DNA of 64,000 bases from assembly GCA_013423325.1 (NCBI GenBank), contig BLJB01000260.1, positions 1 through 64,000 of the forward strand. Reading direction: 5' to 3'. The translations under genes and the position numbers were made by a program. Of the stretch, positions 1 through 9,356 are shown piece by piece. The notes under the pieces are model-generated. The model had not been told where the DNA came from. It worked only from the letters and a program-made list of their open reading frames with translations, and ran no database searches. Within the stretch, counting starts at the first letter, position 1; each line of letters starts with the position of its first letter. Source of the DNA: Usnea hakonensis (taxonomy: Eukaryota; Ascomycota; Lecanoromycetes; Lecanorales; Parmeliaceae).

Positions 1-1915
1 ATTTAGGTGTGCGGTGCAACAGGTGTGAGTGCCAAGAAATCTAATTTTTTTTGAGCATGCTAATTTCGCCAAGAATATCAGCCCTGACAACACCTCATGC
101 ATCACTGCATCAGATTTCAATCAGTCCTACCTGCAAGATAGGCTACAATCTACGATGGCTTAGGACACTCCGCAGCAGTCTAGGATGACGGTTGCCCTAT
201 TCGCCTCTCCTACCTTGAAGAAGCGTGGAGTGCACAACAAGTCGAGTGTCGCATGCCGCATTGGGTCACGTCCAGAGTACCAGAACCAACGTTTGCCGAC
301 ATTCCAATCGATGCTGCGTTCAAAATGTACAATCACGGACTGATGCAGTTGAGATACTGTGAGAGATGAGCGGTGTGCTCTGCAAAGCTATGTTCGTTCA
401 CGAAACGGGCTACCTCGCTTACTTCCGATGCAACAAAAACAATACCGGGCTCTGGGGAAGTGGCAAGGCCTCATTGAATACCTGAGCATGAAGAGTGAGT
501 CAATGCTGCCAGCATCCTATTCTTCTTGTCACTGAATTCTGCGTCAGGCTACTCCAATTGAACCGTGTTCCCGCCAAAGATGTGCCTGTGAGAGAGGGTC
601 TGGAAGTGAACGATGCTCGGCTGAGAAAGATAAAACCGGATATGTTAAGGAACAGTAAGGGGCAGGGGCGAATTGTTTTACGACTCCAAGGTATAGTATA
701 TTTACGTACATTCAGCCTCGCACATATCATTTTTAAATATCTACAATCTTTTCATACAACTTCTCGATAACGGCATTGGTGTCGATCTCATCTATCACTT
801 CAATTTCATACGAGAGTATTCTGTAGACTCATCGCGGAAAGCATGTAGTGAAATCGGGGAGTCGTGGACTCTCATATCATGTTCATTGCATTCACCAGGA
901 AAAATCTACATACCATTCAAGGTTGTTAATCGCTTCTTGTGAGCCTTAGGTCATTGGAGGCTACCAATTGTGAATGGTAGTCTCAGTGAAACGCCTATGG
1001 CACCATCTCTATCTTGATGAGGGTACAGCATACGTCAAAACGCAGCTGGTGTTCCCAATTCGAGAGCCACCAGATATCCTAAGATAGTCGGTGGTCTCTA
1101 TGTTGCCCAAAGAGCCACCGCCTGTCTTCGCAGACAGCCAGCGTGCTCTGTTGATGGAGAAATTGAACTTGGCGAGCTTAAATCCAGTGGGAAGAATCCC
1201 CGAACGTGATTGGAACAGCGAAATATTCTCTACTTCATTCCTTTCATCTGATCTATGACAATTTCATCTTTTCCCTGTTTACGAGTCTATCTATCTACTT
1301 CAATTAACGGTTGAGCTTAAGGCAATCTGGGTGGCCCTTTCAATGCCAACTTGAAGACCGAATGCCTAGACTGGGTCTCCGAAGGCAGTACGAAACAGCC
1401 TACACGCTTTACATTGAGCCACCGACGCCAGTACGAAACAGGCACAGCGTCCCCAATAATTTCCCATGGGAATTGCCATCATCTCGGATCGCTAAGATCA
1501 CAATTATTTGCCAAGGCTACCTACGTTCGGTTAGCGGCCCAGAAACTCTATTCAGACGTCTAGAAGATGTCTCTTGTCTCTTTCTCCTCTTCTCTTCTCT
1601 TCTCTTTTCTTTCTCTATCGACGATTTGAGAGATCGAGCCTCGTGCAAGATTGCTTCATCGTTTTGTTAGGGGATAGACGTTAGTACGATGCCCCACCTT
1701 CTTCATCTTCTTCTTTTCAGCGTACAAAAGGCTAAGACGTTAGTGCAAGGCCTCCTTTTTCCCCCCTCTCTTTTCTGCGTACATCAACGCCTTCTTTATC
1801 GTTTCTACTACCCCTTTCTCATTTTCTATCCTTCTCTATCCCTATATACGCCCCACATACCTTCTCCGTCACCCCTTTACATCGACTCACAACTCCAAAC
1901 CATCCATTGCCCAGT
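1..1915. other. Gene-poor stretch
   Basis: I see no supportable gene here. Open frames are short, begin mostly at non-ATG codons and resemble nothing I know. From about 1560 to 1900 the plus strand is rich in pyrimidines (repeated TCTTC and CCTTT), which is usual for the promoter and 5' leader of a fungal gene and fits the plus-strand ORF that starts at 1916. A 13 bp motif (cagtacgaaacag) occurs twice, near 1386 and 1427. Confidence 0.5.
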
Positions 1916-2638
1916 ATGGTGAGCAAGAAGTATGTGGCGAGCAGAAACCTCAAACGGCTACAAGAAGCCTTCGACTCGACCCCAAATCCGGGCTTCAGAC
2001 TGCGTCGGGACCTCGCGGACGCACAAGCCTATCTGATTACGGCAAAAGCCGCAGACAAGGCTGGGCAAAGAGCAAAAAGGATAAGCAAGTTAGAGGCTCA
2101 GATAGTCGAAGCCAAAGGACAAGCTCGACAAGCTCTCGTAGCCACAAAAGAGGCGAACGGCGCCTGCAAAGATGCCAAAAAGGCTGCAGAGGGGGCGAGG
2201 CATGATCTCAAACTCCTTCGAAACGAGCATGCCCCAAACGAGACTTTGGGCATATCGGAATCAAAAGAACAAGAACTCCGCTTTGCATTTTATGAAGCTG
2301 ATCACGCAGAAGTTGCTGCTGAAGAGCAACTTTATCAGGCCGACAACAGAGTCTGGGCCTTGGAGCGTCGTCTCACTCAGCTCACTGGGAGTTCGGCCTC
2401 GAACGGGCTGACCAATATCGCCGACAAGCAGGCTTCAGTCAATGGCAGCGAACAATCTCGTGTAAGCCCTCTGCATACAGAATCCCCACCCCCCCCTCCT
2501 GTTGTCAGCCCTGTCGCTGCAGAAGATGGCATCGGATCCGATGCCTCCAAAGCGGACAGCAACCTCGACAACGACCATGCAGTTGTTCACAAAGAGCAGG
2601 GATTGGTGGGCACTGGGCCAGACTGTATGGGCAGATGA
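1916..2638 (+). CDS. Hypothetical coiled-coil protein
   Basis: Intronless frame of 240 aa from the first ATG (MVSKKYVASR). I do not recognise a family. Residues about 15-165 are rich in Ala, Lys, Glu, Arg and Gln with heptad-like spacing, consistent with a long alpha-helical coiled coil. The last 75 residues are Ser/Pro/Asp-rich and look disordered, with a run of prolines (SPPPPPPVV) near residue 195. No signal peptide or membrane segment is visible. It faces the TAPT1-like gene tail to tail. Composition recalls the two big coiled-coil genes at 9.4-15.6 kb, but I see no clear sequence match, so a family link is only a guess. A real gene is likely because of the long frame and pyrimidine-rich leader, but this is not certain. 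Confidence 0.55.
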   Translation: MVSKKYVASRNLKRLQEAFDSTPNPGFRLRRDLADAQAYLITAKAADKAGQRAKRISKLEAQIVEAKGQARQALVATKEANGACKDAKKAAEGARHDLKLLRNEHAPNETLGISESKEQELRFAFYEADHAEVAAEEQLYQADNRVWALERRLTQLTGSSASNGLTNIADKQASVNGSEQSRVSPLHTESPPPPPVVSPVAAEDGIGSDASKADSNLDNDHAVVHKEQGLVGTGPDCMGR

Positions 2639-3158
2639 GGGGGTGGGGTTGGGGGAGGTGGATGAGAAAGGGTCCGACGAGGTTTGGGTATGTGGGTGGT
2701 GGGTGAAGGGGTTGGTGGGGATGGGGTTGTGAGTGGGTTGTATGGAGGTGGGCGACTTGGTGGAAGTTTTATGGGTAACAGACTTTTTCGAAAACCCCTC
2801 TGGAAAGTAGTCTTGAGGTTATGGTATTTGCCGACCCTTGAACTTTCTCAGGCGTGCAGCAAGAGGCGAAGATTTGAATCACATAAGAAAGGTGTTGTTT
2901 CATGTGGAAAACTGCAGTTCTAAGATGTTTTCAGTCGAGATCAGCAAGACTTCGCGCTGGCAGTTCTCGAATCATCCCTCTCATCATATGCGAGGGCTGC
3001 TACTAATACACGTCCGATGAAAGTCCTAAAGAAGCTCTAGACCAGACGCCCAGGATGCCGCCTTGATGCTACGCTAAAATGGATATAGGCACCCCCCCCC
3101 CCCCCCCCCCCCCCACCACCAANNAATAAGCCCCCCCCCCCCCCCCCCCCCAAAATAA
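2639..3158. other. Intergenic, G-rich then poly-C
   Basis: Between two convergent genes. The first 120 bases are very rich in G and T (repeated gtgggt/gggg), probably 3' UTR of the coiled-coil gene. The remainder shows no gene and ends in the poly-C tracts listed separately. Confidence 0.5.
3092..3151. repeat. Two poly-C tracts around NN
   Basis: A run of 23 C (3092-3114) and one of 21 C (3131-3151) flank a 16-base spacer containing two N (3123-3124). The tracts end 7 bases before the stop codon of the TAPT1-like gene. This is most likely a low-quality assembly seam or a collapsed homopolymer, so distances here should not be trusted. Confidence 0.9.
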
Positions 3159-6092
3159 TCACCAAATCCTCTTCGCAACCATACTATACCGACTCACGCT
3201 TCCAAACTGTTCTTCCTCCCCCTTCCTCTCCCTAGCATCCCTCTCCCTCTCCCTCAATTTCCTCGCAGCATCTGGATCATCCATGTATATCCATCTCCTC
3301 TTGTCTTCATCGACTTCCACGACACCCCATCCTCCGACCCTCCTACCATCCGCATGCGTAGACATTTTCTCCCTTTCTTTCATGCCCTTGTAGCGTCCAC
3401 GTGCAAAGGAGAGTAAGCACATGCCTAGTACGAGCTTGAAAGCTAAAAGGGCGAGGAAGAGGATGAGGAAGAAGACAAGCATGGTCACAAAGGCGATGAT
3501 GTCGTCTGTGCTCCAAATGTTGCTGTGTTCGGGTGCGAGCGTGGGATCACCGGCGCCAAAAGCAGAGCGACCCAGGGCACGTCTGAAAATCTGGTCCATG
3601 TGCTGCAGGGCTGCGGTTGTGGCTGGAGAAGCGACTGCGCCGTCGACGGAGAGGGAGGTCGCTGTCGAAGGTAACGGAAAAGGCATATGGGTCGCGAGAA
3701 ACATATGGTAAGTTTGAACCGACGCGCGAATGAAGAGGCATGCGAGCGGTATCACAGGAAGTCCAAGACGGCGGGTGAGATTTTGGTCTGCAAAGGCATT
3801 GGAATAATAATCTTTGGCCAAGACGTCCAGGAATCGACCGTAGATTGCTGGCTTGGTATTGTTGAACTTGGTGATGTAGGCATGTTTGACCCAGTCAACG
3901 AGCATCTCACTACCAAGGACGAGAAAGAAGGGGCCCATGACTTGCCCAGTCCATTCAGGGAGCATGGTGAAGCTCTTAGGCAGGACGCTGGATCCTCGGA
4001 AAGCGGAGGAAGATGACGTGACGGGTTCTCCATTTCCGATGCTGAGGCCTCCGGTCTCAATGATGTTCCGAGATGCAATGATCATGAGCATCAACCAAAG
4101 CTGGAAACGTTCGACTACATCCGCGCAGGTCAATTGAAACAGATTCTCCTTTTCAAACTTCTTGAAGACTGTAGACTTGATCTCAACAAATTGATTAGAC
4201 ATCAGTAGTGTCAGTAGAGCGTTCGAGTAAGAGTTGACAGCAACATTAAGCGTGATTACCTGATAAAACAAAGCTGTCGCGTGGACAAGGTTGTAGCAGA
4301 GGGCCAAGATGAACAACCAGAAGGGTCTCAAGACCTTACTACGACCATCAGGTTTGCGCTCAAGAGACTCTTTCGAAAAGAGACACTCAAGAATGTCTTG
4401 ACCAAGAGCTGAAAACAGTCGGTCACAGACTTCGAGTACGTTGTAGATGACATAGAGCTTGATCGCAGCTTGTCCTCGGATACCGTGGTACATCCTACTC
4501 GCATCGAAATACATGAGAAGAACGCAGCTAATTACGATCAGGAGACCCTTTAAGATGTCCGCTTTTTGATCAGGTCGTAAAGCAGAAGGCACAGACTTTG
4601 TCCTCCGGTGTCTTCGGCCAAAAACACCGCGGGATCTATTATGAAGCTCCGGGGTTGACGATGTAGCATTTGAGGCCCCTGCGGCTGTAGCCGTGGGCGT
4701 AAGTGCGGGACCTGCAGAGCGTTTGGCAGCAGATATAGCTTCGGGAGCTGCTGACCCACTGAAGCTTTCTCGCGGCCTTTGCTGACGCCTGCGCCACATT
4801 CTGCCCGTGCCAGCGTAGATGAAAGCGCCAACGAATCTAATCTCTATCGCAAGATTCTGTACCCAGGAACGACCAAGAATAGAAAGAGCCTTCAGAAACC
4901 GTAAAGGTAGGATCGTAAAGGAGAATAGCCATGCATCCAGACAAGCAAATGCACCAAACCACAATACTTGTTCCAGTTGAGGAGGTAGAAGTAGAAAATT
5001 CTGCAGACGTTCAATTTTGACGTGAGATGATTCGTAAGGAAAGTCGCTAGTTACAGACCGGTGGATGTACAGAGGTGAAGGTCGTTGAGACGAGAGTTCG
5101 AGCTGGAGGTATGTAGCTAATGAAAGAGGGGGGACTGGTATAGATTGGGGCATTGGCGAAGGTTGAGGGTCTTCAATGGCAGGCATCCTGCCATCCGACT
5201 TGGTGCCTTCAAAACGCAAGGGCGTGACGATAGCCTTGGGCAGCTTCGTAGATGACTGGAGAGGGATTTTTGCGGACCCATTGACCTGCGAAGAAAACGA
5301 TCTCCTTTTCAAAAGTGGCGAGGAAACAGTACGAACAGTTTGGGGCGGCCTCGAAGGGTTCTGGGAGTCTCTCTCCGACAGGAATGCTGAGATTTCCAGG
5401 CTCTCTTCTGCTGTTGTCGAGGGGGTACCAGCATCGTTGTTCGACTGGCTTCGGTCTCTCCTTCTATCTTCCTTGCCCTCAGTCCCACCTGCCCCTTCCG
5501 ATATAGTCCATCGTCCTCTGTTCTTCGTTTTGCGCTTGAGGGTTGGACTGCAAGTGTCACCGAGATCATCAGAAGAGTCCAGCGCTGACTGCGTTATTGG
5601 GGAAGATGTCAATTCGTATATCTTCGCGGCAGACAATTTCAATACTTTCTCTTTCTCCTTCAACTCTCCCGCATAATTCCCAGGTGATGCATCTACCAAG
5701 ATTCTGACAGTATTGCCTCTATGTCCCTTAGAACCCAGAACAACCTTTTCTAGTCGATTGGACGAGCCTGATCCGTCTTCGATCTCTCGACGTGTCCCAG
5801 TATCCTCAGATTTATCTGATGGTGCACTCATCGAATCAACAATTTGCTCCCGGTCCCTGTGCTCGTCTCCATTATCCTCTTCATAGCTCCTCGTGGACTC
5901 TCTCGTGGTTTGAAGGGGCTCTGACAAATGTAGTCTCGCGCTGCTGAAGGCTGGTATTCGAGTATTCTGATCTTTCTCAATGCTGATTGTCTCCCGCAAC
6001 CCTCTTCCGCTATCGTAGCCCCTGTAGATCGTGGGGTCTGCCTCTTTCTCCGTGCTCAGCAGTCGAGGCAGGTGCGGACGGACAGCAGCCAT
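3159..6092 (-). CDS. TAPT1/Emp65-family membrane protein
   Basis: Single-exon gene of 977 aa starting at the ATG at 6092. The C-terminal 60% carries the conserved core of the TAPT1 family (yeast Emp65; DUF747). Motifs seen include VLEVCDRLFSALGQDILECL, a stretch on Asn/Ser/Ala before LLTLLMSNQFVEIKS, and VFKKFEKENLFQLTCADVVE, with several hydrophobic membrane segments around them. The first 330 residues are Ser/Arg/Glu-rich and probably disordered; a charged tail follows the last membrane segment. Known: Emp65 is an ER membrane protein acting with Slp1 in guarding soluble proteins from degradation, and animal TAPT1 is linked to ciliary and Golgi functions. The exact role in moulds is unknown. 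Length is typical of fungal members. The 3' end sits next to the poly-C seam, but the frame is intact through the TAA stop. Confidence 0.93.
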   Translation of the reverse strand: MAAVRPHLPRLLSTEKEADPTIYRGYDSGRGLRETISIEKDQNTRIPAFSSARLHLSEPLQTTRESTRSYEEDNGDEHRDREQIVDSMSAPSDKSEDTGTRREIEDGSGSSNRLEKVVLGSKGHRGNTVRILVDASPGNYAGELKEKEKVLKLSAAKIYELTSSPITQSALDSSDDLGDTCSPTLKRKTKNRGRWTISEGAGGTEGKEDRRRDRSQSNNDAGTPSTTAEESLEISAFLSERDSQNPSRPPQTVRTVSSPLLKRRSFSSQVNGSAKIPLQSSTKLPKAIVTPLRFEGTKSDGRMPAIEDPQPSPMPQSIPVPPLSLATYLQLELSSQRPSPLYIHRSVTSDFPYESSHVKIERLQNFLLLPPQLEQVLWFGAFACLDAWLFSFTILPLRFLKALSILGRSWVQNLAIEIRFVGAFIYAGTGRMWRRRQQRPRESFSGSAAPEAISAAKRSAGPALTPTATAAGASNATSSTPELHNRSRGVFGRRHRRTKSVPSALRPDQKADILKGLLIVISCVLLMYFDASRMYHGIRGQAAIKLYVIYNVLEVCDRLFSALGQDILECLFSKESLERKPDGRSKVLRPFWLFILALCYNLVHATALFYQVITLNVAVNSYSNALLTLLMSNQFVEIKSTVFKKFEKENLFQLTCADVVERFQLWLMLMIIASRNIIETGGLSIGNGEPVTSSSSAFRGSSVLPKSFTMLPEWTGQVMGPFFLVLGSEMLVDWVKHAYITKFNNTKPAIYGRFLDVLAKDYYSNAFADQNLTRRLGLPVIPLACLFIRASVQTYHMFLATHMPFPLPSTATSLSVDGAVASPATTAALQHMDQIFRRALGRSAFGAGDPTLAPEHSNIWSTDDIIAFVTMLVFFLILFLALLAFKLVLGMCLLSFARGRYKGMKEREKMSTHADGRRVGGWGVVEVDEDKRRWIYMDDPDAARKLRERERDARERKGEEEQFGSVSRYSMVAKRIW

Positions 6093-6609
6093 AGTGCATC
6101 ACACTCCTGCGCGAAAATTCCTACAATCCATTGCTAGTAACTTACATGGGGTTCTTAGCACCATTGAGAGCTTCGCAATAGTAGCACACACAATGAGATC
6201 GCTTTTATGCAGTCGTTCAAGTAGTAGCTTCATACCTGCACCGTCCTCTACAAAGCAACATGAGCAAATGATAAGGTGCCGAAGTAATACCGTGAACTCT
6301 AGTGCTAGGGCAAGGGTGCGGAGGCATATATGTCTTCTATTTTGATAATCTGTTATGGACATAGATACTTCGGACTCTGATTCATACTGACAGGCATAAA
6401 GACATGGCTTTCTAAGCTCTATCTGTAATTATGAAAGATTCTATTTAAAATGCGTACCGGTGTATTCTAGAACGCCTAAAGTAAATGGTTGACGGCCCTA
6501 ACGCTAATGCAACAATCAGAAAGAGTGCAGTTCCGTAGCCGATGCGTTGCAGGCTCGTTAAATTCGTAAGATAGGGTATCCTGAAAACAGAGACTAGCGC
6601 TGGCTAAGG
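6093..6609. other. Intergenic, promoter of TAPT1-like gene
   Basis: Holds the upstream region of the TAPT1-like gene and the 3' end of the potassium channel gene, both on the minus strand. No coding signal that I can support. Confidence 0.5.
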
Positions 6610-8593
6610 TCAGTATTGGGGGGGCATTGGTCTCCTTTGCCCATATCCATTAGGACCCGCAGTTGCAGGTCTCGGAGGACCCACGGGCCGTGTAAAAGAC
6701 TGCTGCCATTTTCCTGCGTAAGGATCGTCTGGGGAAGTGTTGAGAGTGATAGCTTGAGGTAAAGGCGCTGTTCCAGACCGATGAGCTGGTCGGTCAATTT
6801 CGAAATAGTAATTATTCGGTGCTCCGAGTGGTGGCGCGAATTGGCCGGGAGGCGCCGCAGACGAAGGTTTTGAGTATACCGAGACTAATTCCTTAGGCGG
6901 GGTATTCTGTATAAATGGATTGAAGGCGATATAACCACCGTTGCTGTGCGGTCCATTTGGTCTGCGAGCGGGAGGATGCATTTCATACTCCTGCGTAGAT
7001 CTGTCAAAGCCTTGGGGGCTTAAAGGTCGCCTTGCCACCGTGTCGGCAGAGATGTTTCGTGGCATCGGTTTGCGAATTTGCGATTGAGAGGGAACAGAGG
7101 TTGGTATTGATCTTCCACTCATGTCACTATTCTGACGGATTGGTGGACCGAATAATGACTTGGACGAGTGGAAGGACGAATTTCCAGTAAGAGTCCGACT
7201 CGGTGGAGGCCTTGCACTATGCAACGTGCGAACATCAGACTCTGTCCGTGATGGTGCACCTCTTCGACCATGGTAACCGTTGCCGCCGTAGCCCATTTCA
7301 CCGGCTGAGTTTAGCAGGGGCGCATTGGGTCCGTAGCTTCCATTAGAACGGTAAGAAGACTGAGTGACAGACCGAGAAGGCATATCTGGTCGTTGGGATT
7401 CTGGATATACGTTCGGGACAGTAGGTTCTGGGCCAGTGACATCAGTAAGTGTTCGGGAATCCAAAGAAGAGGTGTCTGTCTGGGTTGTTTGTCTTGAAAT
7501 TGGTGCGTGATTTTCGCGATCCAAGATGGGCAACGTTGGCTGGGACTTGGCATCGGCCTGAAAATCCGCAGCTTTCGGGCTTTTTGCTGCTTGATTTCCT
7601 CGCGTATTTCTGTCCTTCGCCAAGGCTTTGTTCACTTTCTTCATCACGATCTTGTGTAGTCGGGTATCGATTTTTCTTCTGCAATAGCGTGAGAGGCTAC
7701 CATCGCGGATGTGGTGCCACAGATAGAGAACGTAGAACAAAACCGCCAAGGCCAGACTCAGGGCGGAAAATACCCAAATTATGAGCGTAAAAAGCATGCT
7801 GAATAAGATTGCAGCTTGCTCTTTGTCCTTGTTGGCGAGAATTTGTACGTTGACGAAAAATTGGACAATTGGAGAATGGCCATTACTGGCTGAGTGCTGT
7901 CCAGTCGGCACAAGATTTGCCTGCATTACTGAGTACAATGTAAGAGCGTTGATTGCGACTCGAGGACCTTCTGCAAAGCAAATTCGCAGCCATGCTAATA
8001 AAAGTCAGTCTCGTGTTCGAGGTATGCAGAATAGGAGCTTACCTTCAAATGAGAAGTACGTGAACAGAGCCACATACTCGTTACCCTTCCTACCCTTCGT
8101 AAGAGCAGCGAAAACAAGGAATCGTCTCCAGCCGCGGCCGTTGGCACCCATACGTATACTCTGCACCCGGACAGCCAGTGGGTCGAGGTAGCTAGCAGCG
8201 ATAACACCGCTTTTGATGGCTCGAATTGCCTTCATCCATCGGTACACCAATAGTATCCAAGATAGGATAATGCACGCCGTAAATATCCACCTAGAAATGT
8301 GAAAGGGAATGACAGGCTTTACCTGGCCAGACCATCGGTCGAATATTAACAGATTCGCGCACGTGAACAAGTCGACGGCATATACGGCGATGCTGATGAG
8401 GAGCAAGAGGTAGAGAATGCCGTAGGAGAGTGGAGATAGGCAGGACGTTGAGCGAAAATCGGACAGGTTCTAGAGTTTTCAGCTATTTAGTGATGACTTC
8501 CGAGAAGGACGGGTGAGCTTGACTTACAATATAGTCCCACTTCTGCTCATTCAATGCCCCTCCTTCCTTTTCTCGGAGGGCACAACAGCTCAT
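6610..8593 (-). CDS. Kch1/Prm6-like potassium channel
   Basis: Three exons (8593-8528, 8469-8043, 7994-6610) give 625 aa. The model starts MSCCALREKEGGALNEQKWD and both introns have GTAAGT/GTAAGC donors and TAG acceptors, in phase. The protein matches the fungal KCH family: SYLDPLAVRVQSIRMG, GRGWRRFLVFAALTKGRKG, YVALFTYFSFEAWLRI, and INALTLYSV, with four or so membrane segments in the first 280 residues. The remaining half is a Ser/Pro/Gln-rich tail, likely cytosolic. Known: yeast Kch1 and Prm6 mediate low-affinity potassium influx at the plasma membrane and help activate the high-affinity calcium influx system during pheromone response. By homology the same activity is inferred here. The tail is typical of filamentous fungi. 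Confidence 0.92.
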
Positions 8594-9356
8594 ACTGGCG
8601 CGAGTGAATGGCTTCGGGCCCGCCCCAAGAAGCTTAATCAGCTACAGCCTCGTTCAAAGTACTTGTGACTCGTACAAAAGGCTCCAGTGGTCGAAAACTG
8701 TGCCCAATGGTTTCACTTGGAGTCGATGGTGGTAGAGGTGGTCATGCCAGAAAGTATTATATAGCCACGTTACCCGCGTAGAGCCATTTTCCTTTGTCAT
8801 TCAGGCACAATGAGAATTATAGCAAGGCGCGACAATAAAAGTTGTGTCATTAAGTCGTCGAAGACCGCAAGGTGGCCAAACGGAAGCTGTAGCTTAGAAT
8901 TAGGTAGAATCTTAAGAGTCTGCGACCAGCACGGGACGAAGATGGAAGATGGTGCTGGGTGTCAGCGTCTATTCATGTAAGGAACGTCGGTGATACTCTA
9001 CAAATCTGAAACAGGTTCAACAGAACGCAGAATTGGGAGCAAGTAATGAGTGAATGAAAATGAGGGTGAGTGTCAACAGGTATGGACGTGCTTCAAATTT
9101 GAGCAAAGCTTGAGGGCTCCTCAATCTGGTTGGTTGACGAGATAAATACCCGCGCGCTATAAATATCTGAAACCCTAAAGTAAGTAGGAATCAAACACTT
9201 GAAGCACTTAAAGCTTCGGTATCGGCTCCTTACATACTGTCTGAAAAAAGGCCCCTTTCTACTCGTATATCATATATCTCTATTCTGGCCATCTTGTGAT
9301 CTTGCCAAATTGTACTTACTTATAGATCCGAGTCGATTAGAGATATCGGTTGATCA
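8594..9356. other. Intergenic, promoter of channel gene
   Basis: Upstream region of the Kch1-like gene and downstream region of the next minus-strand gene. No gene seen; the few open frames on the plus strand are short and lack support. Confidence 0.5.

Noticed and set aside
500..770. Overlapping frames on both strands near the left edge
   Set aside because: Short, no family resemblance, no splice pattern; read as chance frames.
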